This document shows positions 1-8,210 of a stretch of DNA of 64,000 nt, piece by piece. Under the pieces are notes generated by a model. It had not been told where the DNA came from, ran no database searches, and worked only from the letters and a program-made list of their open reading frames with translations. Position numbers and translations under genes: made by a program. Source of the stretch: Telmatospirillum sp. J64-1 (lineage in GTDB: Bacteria > Pseudomonadota > Alphaproteobacteria > Rhodospirillales > Magnetospirillaceae). The stretch spans positions 43,764-107,763 of the forward strand of contig NZ_SBHN01000022.1 of assembly GCF_006980715.1 (NCBI RefSeq), read 5' to 3'. Position 1 is the first letter of the stretch. The number at the start of each line of letters is the position of its first letter.

Positions 1-89
1 ATCGCGCGGATCGTCACCACTTCATCGGGACGCACCGCCAGATAGAGCAGCACCCTCAAGGCATAATCGGTATAGCGGGTGATGCGCAC
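1..89 (-). CDS. Rrf2-family regulator, NsrR-like (N-terminal part only)
   Basis: Only the first 29 codons are in the window; the gene runs off the left edge. It starts at a GTG (87-89) with a GGAGG ribosome binding site at 94-98. The peptide begins VRITRYTDYALRVLLYLAV, which matches the first helix and wing region of Rrf2 regulators of the NsrR type (TDY-LR-L-Y) rather than the IscR type. NsrR proteins carry an Fe-S cluster, sense nitric oxide and repress nitrosative-stress genes. The cluster cysteines lie beyond the window, so nitric-oxide sensing is inference. An NsrR-like palindrome lies in the upstream spacer. Confidence 0.8.
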   Translation of the reverse strand, partial: MRITRYTDYALRVLLYLAVRPDEVVTIRA

Positions 90-152
90 ATCGCCTCCCT
101 GGACTTTGGAAAAGAAGACTCCGGACGTTCCAAACCGCTAGAGCCCCAGATG

Positions 153-175
153 GAGGTGCATTACATATGAAACTT
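153..175. promoter_or_regulatory. Candidate NsrR-type operator
   Basis: Two 11-base half-sites, GAGGTGCATTA and ATATGAAACTT, flank a single C. Each half matches 8 of 11 positions of the NsrR consensus (AAGATGYATTT and its complement). The site lies 64 bases upstream of the Rrf2 gene start and about 145 bases upstream of the KaiC-like gene, so it could serve autoregulation, control of the divergent operon, or both. The match was read by eye. Confidence 0.5.
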
Positions 176-319
176 TACTCATGAGGCAAGTTCGTCGCTT
201 TTCATCATGACAAAAGATTGATCCCGTCTCGAAAAACTCGCCCCGCACATTACGTGCCCAGGGTGGACGCCAGTGTAGAGATTGCCTAATCTACCGCCAG
301 TTGGAGGATCCCCTCGTCT

Positions 320-1762
320 ATGACAGCGAAGACACAGAATACGCCGGTTCAGACCGCTCACCGGATTTCCACCGGATGTGCCGGCCTGGATACCATTCTC
401 CTGGGCGGTTTCCTGCGTGGGTCTGTTTTCATCCTCGAAGGCTCGCCTGGGGCAGGCAAGACGGTGCTGGCGAATCAGGTCTGCTTCCATCAGGCCCAGG
501 CGGGCGAACGCTCGGTCTATGTCACCCTGCTTGCCGAATCCCATGACCGGCTGCTCAAGAACCTGTCGAGCATGAGCTTCTTCGATGCCGACCTCTGGCC
601 CATGAGCATCGATTACATCAGCGGCTTCCATATCCTGACCACCAAGGGCCTGAACGGCATTCTTGAACTGATCATGAAGGAATGCCGTGCGCGCAACGCC
701 TCGATGTTGGTCCTGGACGGGCTGTTCGTGCTGGAAGAGAATGTCCAGTCAGAGCGGGAGTTCCGCAAGTTCGTCAACGACGTCACCAACCTGGCCGCGC
801 TGATGGATTGCACCGTTCTGCTGCTGACCAACAGCCGGCAGCAGCCCCAGCCCCGCCCGGAACATACGATGGTCGATGGCTGGATCGAGATGAACACCCA
901 TCAACTGGCCTACCGGGCCTACCGCGACCTCAGCATCCGCAAATACCGGGGCAGCGATTTCATACCCGGCCGTCACAGCTTCACCATCAGCGACGAAGGC
1001 GTGCGGGTCTTCCCCCGCCTGGAGACGGTGACGCGCCGTGAAATCCCTGAAGCGCCGCTCGAAGGGCGGGTTTCCAGCGGCCTCCCCGCGCTGGACAAGA
1101 TGGTCAGCGGCGGCTTCCCCGCCGCCACCACCAGCCTGCTCTTCGGTCCCACCGGGGCGGGAAAGACCACGCTCGCCCTGCAATTCGCCGCCGCCGCGAC
1201 CGCAGAGGAACCGGCGTTGTTCTATAGCTTGTACGAGGCCGAGGTGAGGCTTCGCATGAAATCGGAACGACTCGGGCTAAATGTGGGCGAGATGATGGAT
1301 CGCGGGCTGATCCATTTCATCTGGACCCCGCCCAGCGAGAACCTGCTGGACGAGCTTGGCAACAAGCTTCTCCGTGCCATCAAGAAGCACAAGATCAAGC
1401 GGCTGGTGCTGGATGGGGTGGACGCCTTCGACGATTCGGCCGTTCATCCCGAAAGGTTGCCCGGCTTCCTGAACGCCCTGAACAGCGAATTGCGCCGCAT
1501 GGAGGTAAGCAGTCTCTTCACCACACGCACCGAAATCCTTCCGCCGCCCACTTTCAGCGTCAACCTCGGGAATCTCTCGGCCGTAGCGGAAAACATCCTG
1601 CTGTTGCGCTACGAGGAAGAAGGCAAGCATCTGCGCCGCTATCTTTCGGTTCTCAAGGTCCGCGATAGCGCCTTCGACCCTCTATGGCGGGAATATACGA
1701 TCAGCCAAGGCGGCATCCTTTTCACGGACGGCCCCCGGGATCCCGCGTCAGGCACTGGATAA
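320..1762 (+). CDS. KaiC-like double-domain RecA ATPase
   Basis: The 480-residue protein holds two tandem RecA/KaiC domains, with P-loops GSPGAGKT at residues 41-48 and GPTGAGKT at 276-283. Hydrophobic Walker B strands end in LVLDGL (about 130-135) and LVLDGV. The C-terminal part aligns with the KaiC CII tail (ILLLRYEEEG, then a VLKVR strand). By my alignment each domain keeps only one of the paired catalytic glutamates (AES in domain 1, YEAE in domain 2), and the CII phosphosite pair appears as Ser-Ala. No kaiA or kaiB is present. The ATG follows GGAGG at a long spacing. The stop overlaps the start of a response-regulator gene (TAATG), so the two are probably cotranscribed and work together in signalling rather than as a full circadian oscillator. 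Confidence 0.88.
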   Translation: MTAKTQNTPVQTAHRISTGCAGLDTILLGGFLRGSVFILEGSPGAGKTVLANQVCFHQAQAGERSVYVTLLAESHDRLLKNLSSMSFFDADLWPMSIDYISGFHILTTKGLNGILELIMKECRARNASMLVLDGLFVLEENVQSEREFRKFVNDVTNLAALMDCTVLLLTNSRQQPQPRPEHTMVDGWIEMNTHQLAYRAYRDLSIRKYRGSDFIPGRHSFTISDEGVRVFPRLETVTRREIPEAPLEGRVSSGLPALDKMVSGGFPAATTSLLFGPTGAGKTTLALQFAAAATAEEPALFYSLYEAEVRLRMKSERLGLNVGEMMDRGLIHFIWTPPSENLLDELGNKLLRAIKKHKIKRLVLDGVDAFDDSAVHPERLPGFLNALNSELRRMEVSSLFTTRTEILPPPTFSVNLGNLSAVAENILLLRYEEEGKHLRRYLSVLKVRDSAFDPLWREYTISQGGILFTDGPRDPASGTG

Positions 1763-2148
1763 TGGCCATCACTAATCCTCCGCTCATCTTGATCGTGGAA
1801 GACGAATCCGGCATTCAGCTTGCTTTGTCCCTCCTTCTGGAATTGGAGGGCTACCGCGTCATGCAGGCCGGGGATGGCGAAGAAGGCCTGACGTGCCTGG
1901 CCGAGACGGTTCCTGACCTGATCATCACCGATTACATGATGCCGAACCGCAACGGCCTGTCCATGCTGCGGGAAATGCGTCAGGACCCGCGCCTGGCCGC
2001 AATTCCGGTACTGATGCTGAGCGCGGTCATCCCCCCCGAGGAGGATGCCTATGAACTGGTCGACCAGTTCCTGTCCAAACCGGTCATGGCCGGGGACATC
2101 CTGACCGCCATCACGTCCTTGCTGAAAAACGGGCGGGGGGCCTCTTGA
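1762..2148 (+). CDS. Single-domain CheY-like response regulator
   Basis: This 128-residue protein is a receiver domain with no output domain. It has the acidic pocket EDE (13-15), phosphoacceptor Asp57 (TDYMMP), the switch residue in MLSA (about 87) and the conserved Lys106 (SKP). The start codon overlaps the stop of the KaiC-like gene. KaiC-like proteins in non-cyanobacteria are often coupled to histidine kinases or receivers, so a direct functional link is a reasonable inference. No kinase is adjacent. Confidence 0.9.
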   Translation: MAITNPPLILIVEDESGIQLALSLLLELEGYRVMQAGDGEEGLTCLAETVPDLIITDYMMPNRNGLSMLREMRQDPRLAAIPVLMLSAVIPPEEDAYELVDQFLSKPVMAGDILTAITSLLKNGRGAS

Positions 2149-2156
2149 CGGCCCCC
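2136..2156. terminator. Possible hairpin between convergent genes
   Basis: GGGGGCC at 2136-2142 pairs with GGCCCCC at 2150-2156 around a 7-base loop. It spans the end of the response-regulator gene and lies 4 bases from the stop of the convergent regulator gene. There is no T-run, so it would be a weak or bidirectional terminator. Confidence 0.35.
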
Positions 2157-2160
2157 ATAA

Positions 2161-3069
2161 TCACGGCCCGTTATAGCGCACATTTCCCAGCCCCGTGACG
2201 TCATAGCCTGCAAGGGCCCTGGCCTTTTCGGCGAAGGCCGCACTTTTCGCGAAGGCCAGAAGCTTCTGGAAGGGCGGTTCGAAATAATCCCGGCGGCGCA
2301 GCACCAGATCGTAACGTTCCTCCACCAGCGGCAGGAAATCCAGCTTCAGCGATCCCGCCACCGCCTCGATGGCCGGTCCGGCATCGGCCGAGCCTTCCAG
2401 CACCGCCAGCCCCAGATCGGTCTCGCTCCGCACCGGATGCGGATTGATCGTCAACTCCGACAGGCTGAGGCCTTCCTTCTCCAACAGGGCTTCGAACAGG
2501 CGCTGGCTGCCGGCCTCGCTCTGGCGGACGGCGATGCGGGCGCCGCTAGCGGCAAGATCGGAAAGCTTGGCGATGCCCAGCGGGTTACCCGCCGCCAGCA
2601 CCAGGCCCTGGCGCCGCCGCGCCCATTCGATCGCCACCACATCGGCCCGCCCCAGGCGTTCGCGGATCTGCGGCAGGTTCCATTCGCCCGTTTCGGGATC
2701 GAAGAGATGGACGCCCGCCATCAGGGCTTCGCCCGAAGCCATCTTCTCCAGCCCGTCGGCGCTGCCGCCTGAGAGCAGGGCCAAACCGCAGCCCGCCTCG
2801 CGCAGGGCCCAATCCAGCAAGGGATCGTTGCTGCCCGCCACCACCGGCGGCGGCTGGCCGACCAGCCCCCCAAGGTCACCGGCGAATTCCGTGTTGCTCA
2901 TCAGCCAGCGGTCGATGACGCTGCGCACGAACAGCCATTTTCCGGTGGCGCGCGTGCAAGGGATCTTGCGCTCGCTCACCAGCTCGTAGACCTTGCGCTC
3001 CTTGATCCGCAGATAGGCGGCCACTTCCTTGGTGCCCATCAATTCGGGCACGGCAGATTCGTCAGACAT
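2161..3069 (-). CDS. Helix-turn-helix regulator with molybdate/tungstate-type periplasmic-binding domain
   Basis: The 302-residue protein starts with an excisionase/MerR-like winged helix (GTKEVAAYLRIKERKVYEL, about residues 12-30). It continues as a PBP-like domain of the COG1910 type, found in proteins linked to molybdenum metabolism. There is no signal peptide, so the binding domain is cytoplasmic. The ATG at 3067-3069 has a GGGAG site 5-6 bases upstream. It is divergent, across 132 bases, from moeA-DUF2478-mobB-moeA. The natural reading is a ligand-sensing regulator of that operon, with Mo or W oxyanion, or the cofactor itself, as the likely signal. The ligand is inference; the fold assignment is from recognisable sequence pattern. 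Confidence 0.75.
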   Translation of the reverse strand: MSDESAVPELMGTKEVAAYLRIKERKVYELVSERKIPCTRATGKWLFVRSVIDRWLMSNTEFAGDLGGLVGQPPPVVAGSNDPLLDWALREAGCGLALLSGGSADGLEKMASGEALMAGVHLFDPETGEWNLPQIRERLGRADVVAIEWARRRQGLVLAAGNPLGIAKLSDLAASGARIAVRQSEAGSQRLFEALLEKEGLSLSELTINPHPVRSETDLGLAVLEGSADAGPAIEAVAGSLKLDFLPLVEERYDLVLRRRDYFEPPFQKLLAFAKSAAFAEKARALAGYDVTGLGNVRYNGP

Positions 3070-3201
3070 CGGGCTCCCTTTCTTCGCGCCAAAAGTGCCG
3101 CCGCGGACGGCTCTTGGCAAGGCCTTGTCGGCGGACAACTTTTTTTGTGGATACCCACGTCCCGCGCGGCCATGATAACGGGCCGCAAGCAAGCTCGAAT
3201 C

Positions 3202-4467
3202 ATGATGGCACAAGACCTTAACGACTGCTTCAAAGCTCCCGAGACGCTGCTGACCCTGGACCAGGCGCTGGCCTATCTGGACGAGCGCCTGATCCCCGTG
3301 GTCGGCACCGAGACCGTTCCGCTGGCCGAGGCCGGAGGGCGCGTCCTGGCCGAGGATCTGGTGGCCGAGCTGACCCAGCCGCCCTTCGCCAATGCCGCCA
3401 TGGACGGCTTCTGCTTCCGCGCGGAGGATGTCGGCGCGGACGGCGCGCGGCTGAGGATCGTCGCCCGCATCGCCGCCGGTCATGTCTGGGACGGAACCCT
3501 CGGCCCCGGCGAGGCGGCCCGCATCTTCACCGGCGCGCCGATGCCCGCAGAGGCCGACACCATGGCGATGCAGGAGGATTGCCAGACGGAAGACGGCGAT
3601 TGGGTACGCATCCCCGGCGGCCTGACGAAGGGCAATTTCGTCCGCCAGGCCGGAGACGACTTCATGGCGGGCAGCGTCGTCCTGCCCAAGGGCAAGCGCC
3701 TGCGCCCGCACGATTTGTCCATGGCCGCCGCCAATGGCCGGCCCAGCCTGACCGTCTACCGCCGCCTGCGCGTCGGTGTCTTCTCGACCGGCGACGAGAT
3801 CGTCGAGCCTGGCAATCCCCTGCCCCCCGGCGCCATCTATTGCTCCAACCGCTTCGGTATCGTCGCCGCCATCCGCGCCCTGGGCTGCGACGTCCACGAC
3901 CTGGGCAATATCCCCGACCGGCCCGAACTGCTCCGCCGCCGCCTGGACGAGGCCTCGCGGCAGCACGACCTGCTGATCACCGCCGGCGGCGTGTCGGTGG
4001 GTGGCGAGGACCATGTGCGCGGCGCCGTGGAATCCCTGGGCGCCATCCATCTCTGGCGCATGGCCATCAAGCCGGGCAAGCCCACCGCCCTGGGCACGAT
4101 CGGCGATGCGGCTTTCCTGGGCCTGCCGGGCTATCCGGTGTCCAGCCTCGTCATCCTGATGCTGATCGGCCGTCCGGTGATCCTGCGCCTGTCGGGCGCG
4201 ATGGCCGAACCCATGGCGCCGCCGCGCCTGCGCGTGAAGGCCAACTTCTCCTTCCGCAAGCGGCATCCGCGCCGCCAGTTCCTGCGCTGTTCGCTGGTGC
4301 CGGGACCGGACGGCAGCTTGGTGGCCGAGGCCTATCCCACCCAGGAATCCAATGTCCTGTCCTCGCTGGTCCGGACCCAAGGGCTGGTGGACCTGGCCGA
4401 GGATGCCGGCGACGTCGCGCCGGGCGATCTGGTGGATTTCCTGTTCTACGAACAAGTCCTGGGCTGA
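3202..4467 (+). CDS. moeA: MoeA-like molybdopterin molybdenumtransferase, paralogue 1
   Basis: MoeA inserts molybdate, or tungstate, into adenylylated molybdopterin. Family motifs present are FTGAPMP, FSTGDE, DLGNIPDRPE, GGVSVGGEDH and GLPGYP. The metal-site region reads ANAAMDGFCF rather than the usual DNSAMDGYA, and the GLPGNP loop carries Tyr for Asn. Paralogue 2, two genes downstream, keeps the canonical versions. The start is uncertain: adjacent ATGs at 3202 and 3205 both have weak upstream sites, and an upstream ATG at 3172 is also in frame. It is the first gene of a tightly packed operon with DUF2478, mobB and moeA-2. The length (about 420) is normal for the family. Confidence 0.9.
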   Translation: MMAQDLNDCFKAPETLLTLDQALAYLDERLIPVVGTETVPLAEAGGRVLAEDLVAELTQPPFANAAMDGFCFRAEDVGADGARLRIVARIAAGHVWDGTLGPGEAARIFTGAPMPAEADTMAMQEDCQTEDGDWVRIPGGLTKGNFVRQAGDDFMAGSVVLPKGKRLRPHDLSMAAANGRPSLTVYRRLRVGVFSTGDEIVEPGNPLPPGAIYCSNRFGIVAAIRALGCDVHDLGNIPDRPELLRRRLDEASRQHDLLITAGGVSVGGEDHVRGAVESLGAIHLWRMAIKPGKPTALGTIGDAAFLGLPGYPVSSLVILMLIGRPVILRLSGAMAEPMAPPRLRVKANFSFRKRHPRRQFLRCSLVPGPDGSLVAEAYPTQESNVLSSLVRTQGLVDLAEDAGDVAPGDLVDFLFYEQVLG

Positions 4468-4471
4468 GTCC

Positions 4472-4990
4472 ATGGCGGCCATCGGCGTCATCCTCCATCC
4501 CAGCGGCAGCCATACCGAGGAATTGCTCGGCGCCTTCGCCGAGGAATTGCGGGACCGGGGGGTGCGCGTCGGCGGCCTGTATCAGCGCAGCGGCACGGAC
4601 CCCAATGGCAAGAGCCGTATGGAACTGGTCGACATCGCCGAAGGAAAAGTCTATCTGATCTCGCAGAATCTGGGCCGCTTCTCGCAGGCCTGTTGCGTCG
4701 ATCCGGGCGGGCTGGCCGATGCCAGCATGGTCCTGCGCCGGGACATGGAGCGCGGCCTGGATCTGCTGATCATCAACAAATTCGCCCGCCACGAATCTCT
4801 GGGGCGCGGCCTGACCGCCGAATTGTTCGAAGCCGTAAGCCGCGGCATCCCCGTCCTGACCGCCGTCTCGCACCGCTACAAGGCGGCCTGGGACGAATTG
4901 ACGGATTGTGCGGGCGACATCCTGGCGGCCGATCCGGACGCCCTGCGGTCCTGGTGGGCGAAAGTACAGAAGGAGGCCCCTCGGCCATGA
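4472..4990 (+). CDS. DUF2478 family protein in the Mo-cofactor operon
   Basis: This 172-residue protein starts 5 bases after moeA-1 and its TGA overlaps the mobB start (ATGA). The sequence matches DUF2478, a family found beside molybdenum transport and cofactor genes. Visible conserved stretches are a beta-strand start (IGVILHPSG), RMELVDIA near residue 50, a central QACCVDPGGLA segment and LLIINKFARHE at about residue 100, which resembles a Walker B strand. No P-loop is evident. The function is not established; tight translational coupling with moeA and mobB implies a role in Mo/W handling. Confidence 0.8.
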   Translation: MAAIGVILHPSGSHTEELLGAFAEELRDRGVRVGGLYQRSGTDPNGKSRMELVDIAEGKVYLISQNLGRFSQACCVDPGGLADASMVLRRDMERGLDLLIINKFARHESLGRGLTAELFEAVSRGIPVLTAVSHRYKAAWDELTDCAGDILAADPDALRSWWAKVQKEAPRP

Positions 4991-5487
4991 AGGTTTTCGG
5001 TCTGGCGGGCTGGAGCGGCAGCGGCAAGACGACGCTGCTCATCGAGCTCCTGCCCCGGATCATTGCGCGCGGCTTCACGGTATCGACGATGAAGCATAGC
5101 CATCACCGTTTCGACATGGACCAGCCGGGCAAGGATTCCTTCCGTCACCGCGAGGCCGGGGCCAGCGAGGTGCTGGTCGCATCCTCCTCGCGCTGGGCGC
5201 TGCTGCATGAATTGCGCGACGAGGAAGAACCTTCGGTCACCGAACTGATCGGCCGCATGTCGCCGGTGGACCTGCTGCTGATCGAAGGCTTCAAGAGCCA
5301 TCCCCACGACAAGCTGGAAATCCACCGTCCCTCGGTCGGCAAGCCGCCGCTCTGGCCCCATGATCCCCATGTGGTCGCCGTGGCCTCGGACGAAGGGCTT
5401 GACGGGCTGGGCGTACCGCTGTTCGATCTCAACGATGTGGATGCCATCGCCGATTTCATCCTGAAACGCACGGGGCTTGTGCCATGA
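4987..5487 (+). CDS. mobB: MobB, GTP-binding molybdopterin-guanine dinucleotide helper
   Basis: The 166-residue protein has the P-loop GWSGSGKTTL near its N-terminus, the MobB signature TMKHSHH (about 35-41), and LLLIEGFKSHP (about 97-107), which carries the family Walker B and EGFK motif. MobB binds GTP and assists MobA in making the guanine dinucleotide form of the cofactor. Its ATG overlaps the DUF2478 stop, and its TGA overlaps the start of moeA-2. All four genes of the unit are therefore translationally coupled. No mobA is in the window. Confidence 0.93.
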   Translation: MKVFGLAGWSGSGKTTLLIELLPRIIARGFTVSTMKHSHHRFDMDQPGKDSFRHREAGASEVLVASSSRWALLHELRDEEEPSVTELIGRMSPVDLLLIEGFKSHPHDKLEIHRPSVGKPPLWPHDPHVVAVASDEGLDGLGVPLFDLNDVDAIADFILKRTGLVP

Positions 5488-6740
5488 CCTCCTGCACCCC
5501 GCCCGACGCCTTCGCCCCCGGCAAGGACATGCTGCGGACCCATGATGCCTTGCAGGCGCTGCTTTCCGCCGTCGCGCCGGTCGCCGAGACCGAGACGGTC
5601 GGCCTGTTCGAGGCGGCCGGACGGGTGCTGGCGCAGGATGTGGTCTCGGACCGCGCCGTGCCGCCCCATGACAATTCCGCCGTGGATGGCTGGGCCGTCT
5701 TCCATTCCGACCTGAAGGAAGAAGGCGGAACCCGCCTGCCCGTCGGCGGCCGCATCCCGGCGGGCCATGTGCTGGACCGCCCCGCCCGGCCGGGCGAAAC
5801 CTTCCGCATCTTCACCGGCGCCCCGGTTCCCGCAGGCTGCGACACCATCCTGCCCCAGGAAGTCTGCGCCGAGGAAAACGGCGTCGTCACCCTGCCCTTC
5901 ACCAAGAAAGGCGCCAATCTGCGCAAGGCGGGAGAGGATATCCAGGCGGGCAGCGTCATCCTGCGCGCGGGTACCATCCTGCGCCCCCAGGAGATCGGCC
6001 TCGCCGCCTCGATCGGGCGCGGCTCGCTATCCGTCTTCCGCCGCCTGAAGGTCGCCATCTTCTCGACCGGCGACGAGGTGCGCGATCCCGGCCAGGAGGC
6101 GGAGCCCGGCGCCATCTACGATTCCAACCGCTATGTGCTGTGGAGCCTGCTGCGCGGCATGGGCTGCGAGGTCACCGACCTGGGCATCGTCAAGGACCGC
6201 CCGGAACTGGTGCGCGAGGCCCTGACGCAAGCCATGACGGGTTTCGACGCGGTGCTGACCTCTGGCGGCGTGTCCACCGGCGAGGAAGACCATGTGAAGG
6301 CCGTGGTCGAGGATCTGGGCTCGCTGCATTTCTGGCGCATCGCCATCCGTCCCGGGCGCCCGCTGGCCTTCGGCCAAGTGGGGGCGACACCCTTCATCGG
6401 CCTGCCGGGCAACCCGGTCGCCACCATGCTGACCTTCCTGATCTTCGCCCGCCCGTTGCTGCGCCGCATGATGGGCATGCCGGACAGCCTGCCCCGTACC
6501 TATCCGGCCATCGCCGATTTCAGCTTCAAGAAGCGCGTGGGGCGGCGGGAATGGCTGCGCGGCAGCCTGTACCGCGCCGAGGACGGCCGCGTGATGCTGC
6601 GCCGCTTCCCCTCGGAGGGGTCGGGCATCCTCACCTCGATGGTGGCCTCGGACGGCCTGATCGTGCTGCCGGAGGACCTGCCCGCCGTCGAGCCGGGCAC
6701 CCTGCTCGACTTCCTGCCCTTCTCGGAAGTGCTGGGCTGA
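5484..6740 (+). CDS. moeA: MoeA molybdopterin molybdenumtransferase, paralogue 2 (canonical type)
   Basis: This 418-residue MoeA has canonical motifs: PPHDNSAVDGWAVF at the metal/AMP site, FTGAPVP, FSTGDEV, GGVSTGEEDH and GLPGNPVA. Compared with the other two paralogues in the window it keeps DNS, GEED and GNP, so it is the best candidate for the housekeeping molybdate insertase. The start overlaps the mobB stop (ATGA). It ends directly against the stop of the convergent gene at 6741 with no spacer. Confidence 0.93.
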   Translation: MTSCTPPDAFAPGKDMLRTHDALQALLSAVAPVAETETVGLFEAAGRVLAQDVVSDRAVPPHDNSAVDGWAVFHSDLKEEGGTRLPVGGRIPAGHVLDRPARPGETFRIFTGAPVPAGCDTILPQEVCAEENGVVTLPFTKKGANLRKAGEDIQAGSVILRAGTILRPQEIGLAASIGRGSLSVFRRLKVAIFSTGDEVRDPGQEAEPGAIYDSNRYVLWSLLRGMGCEVTDLGIVKDRPELVREALTQAMTGFDAVLTSGGVSTGEEDHVKAVVEDLGSLHFWRIAIRPGRPLAFGQVGATPFIGLPGNPVATMLTFLIFARPLLRRMMGMPDSLPRTYPAIADFSFKKRVGRREWLRGSLYRAEDGRVMLRRFPSEGSGILTSMVASDGLIVLPEDLPAVEPGTLLDFLPFSEVLG

Positions 6741-7037
6741 TCAGAACAGCCCGGCCACGGCGCAGCCGCAAGTCGGGCAGGTCAGCGAAAGCTCGGACAG
6801 GATCAAGCGCTTTTCCTCGGGCGTCAGGCGGCGGCCGGCTTCCTTTTCCAGCATCTCATCGACCTCGGCCAGCAAGGCCACATGGTCGTCATCGGGACCG
6901 CCGCAGGCCGATTGGCGCAGGGCCTGGAGATGGGGCGGCGCGTCCTGGATGGACAGGGCGTGGACCGGACGGGTCGCGGCCAGGGCGCCCAAGGCCCCGG
7001 CCAGGCCGATGATCCTGCGGCGGGTATAGTCGGCCAT
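6741..7037 (-). CDS. Small exported protein with Tat-like signal and CPTCGC tail
   Basis: The protein has 98 residues, with the ATG at 7035-7037 behind a GAGGAG site. The N-terminus TRRRIIGLAGALGALAA has a twin-arginine-like pattern and a hydrophobic stretch ending in an Ala-rich cleavage region (VHA). The mature part is helical and acidic and ends in CPTCGCAVAGLF, a CxxCxC cluster that could bind a metal. It starts 11 bases after the stop of the DUF1178 gene, so the two form an operon. I do not recognise a named family. Confidence 0.65.
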   Translation of the reverse strand: MADYTRRRIIGLAGALGALAATRPVHALSIQDAPPHLQALRQSACGGPDDDHVALLAEVDEMLEKEAGRRLTPEEKRLILSELSLTCPTCGCAVAGLF

Positions 7038-7048
7038 TCCGCTTCTCC

Positions 7049-7483
7049 TCAATTCTCGTGGGGCAACCAGGGCAGAGTGACGAAATCCACCCCCTCTTCC
7101 GCCAGTTCGCGGCTTTCCTCGGGCGTGGCCTGGCCGTAGATGGCGCGCGGGTCGGTCTCGCCGTAATGGATGCGGCGGGCCTCGTCGGCGAAACGATCCC
7201 CCACATTGTCAGCCTTTTCCTCGATCTGACGGCGCAATTCCACCAACGCCTTGCGCATCTCGGCAGCGGCACGGGCAGCCTTGTCCTCCTCGCCCTTGCG
7301 CGCCTTCTCGGCATTGCGGCTGGACACCACATTGGGCGCCATCGGCGCCTTCACGACATCCCGATTGCCGCAGGACGGGCAGGAGACTTCGCCCGCCGCA
7401 GCCTGAGCCTCGTAACTGGCCCCGTCACGGAACCAGGCTTCGAAAACATGGCCACCGCCACATCTCAGATTGAAGACGATCAT
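7049..7483 (-). CDS. DUF1178 family protein
   Basis: This 144-residue protein has the DUF1178 layout: an N-terminal zinc-ribbon-like pair (LRCGGGHVFEAWF, then SCPSCGNRDV at about 35-44), the conserved KAPMAPNV segment, a charged central helix, and the C-terminal block HYGETDPRAIYG with LPWLP. The family is widespread in alphaproteobacteria and has no established function. It is divergent from a methyltransferase gene across 94 bases. Confidence 0.85.
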   Translation of the reverse strand: MIVFNLRCGGGHVFEAWFRDGASYEAQAAAGEVSCPSCGNRDVVKAPMAPNVVSSRNAEKARKGEEDKAARAAAEMRKALVELRRQIEEKADNVGDRFADEARRIHYGETDPRAIYGQATPEESRELAEEGVDFVTLPWLPHEN

Positions 7484-7577
7484 ATTTCCTAGCCACCGAA
7501 TCAGCCATCCAGGTCCTTTACAGGAGCATGAAGAAGGTTACAAGGTGAAGGATATAGGAGCGAAAGGAGCTTTTTGC

Positions 7578-8105
7578 ATGCATGCCGTCCCTGCCCCGCC
7601 CTCCCCCTGGGTCACCCGCTTCGCGCCGCTGATCCGTCCCGGCGGGCCGGTGCTGGACCTGGCCGCCGGACTGGGGCGCCATGGCAGGATGTTCCTGGAT
7701 CGTGGCCATCCTGTGACCATGGTCGACCGCGATATCGCCGGATTGTCCGATGCGGCCGGGGCCGAGGTGATCGCCGCCGACCTGGAGGACGGTTCGCCCT
7801 GGCCGCTGGTGGGCCGCCGCTTCGCCGGCATCGTCGTCACCAATTACCTGCACCGCCCCCTCTTCCCGCTGCTGGCCGAAAGCCTGGAGAAGGACGGCGT
7901 GCTGATCTACGAGACCTTCGCGCTGGGCAACGAGCAATACGGCCGCCCGCGCAATCCCGACCACCTGCTGAAGACAAGCGAGTTGATCGACCTGCTGCAT
8001 GGCCGCCTGACCATCCTTGCCTTCGAACAGGGGCGCACGCCCAAACCAAGCGTGGTGCAGCGAATCTGCGCGATTCGCGGGGACGGACCGGCGCCGCTGG
8101 CATAA
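7578..8105 (+). CDS. SAM-dependent methyltransferase (class I)
   Basis: The 175-residue protein shows the class I methyltransferase glycine motif VLDLAAGLGRHG (about 25-36) and the acidic end of strand 2, VTMVDRD, which binds the ribose of S-adenosylmethionine. The ATG at 7578 has AAAGGAG eight bases upstream. The layout resembles the small TehB-like and SAM-MT11 type enzymes. The substrate cannot be read from sequence. Neighbours are unrelated by function. Confidence 0.82.
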   Translation: MHAVPAPPSPWVTRFAPLIRPGGPVLDLAAGLGRHGRMFLDRGHPVTMVDRDIAGLSDAAGAEVIAADLEDGSPWPLVGRRFAGIVVTNYLHRPLFPLLAESLEKDGVLIYETFALGNEQYGRPRNPDHLLKTSELIDLLHGRLTILAFEQGRTPKPSVVQRICAIRGDGPAPLA

Positions 8106-8210
8106 AGAATATAATCCCATTGCACTGTCTCGGGCGGAAGCGTATTTCCGCGCCGCATGGGGGTGCCGCCTTCGGTCCGGCGGCCATGTCTTTCGAGGCA
8201 GTGACACATC

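Noticed and set aside
3070..3201. ModE-type operator between the Mo/W regulator and moeA
   Set aside because: I looked for the ModE palindrome and found only a weak GTGG-CCAC match with 4-base arms.
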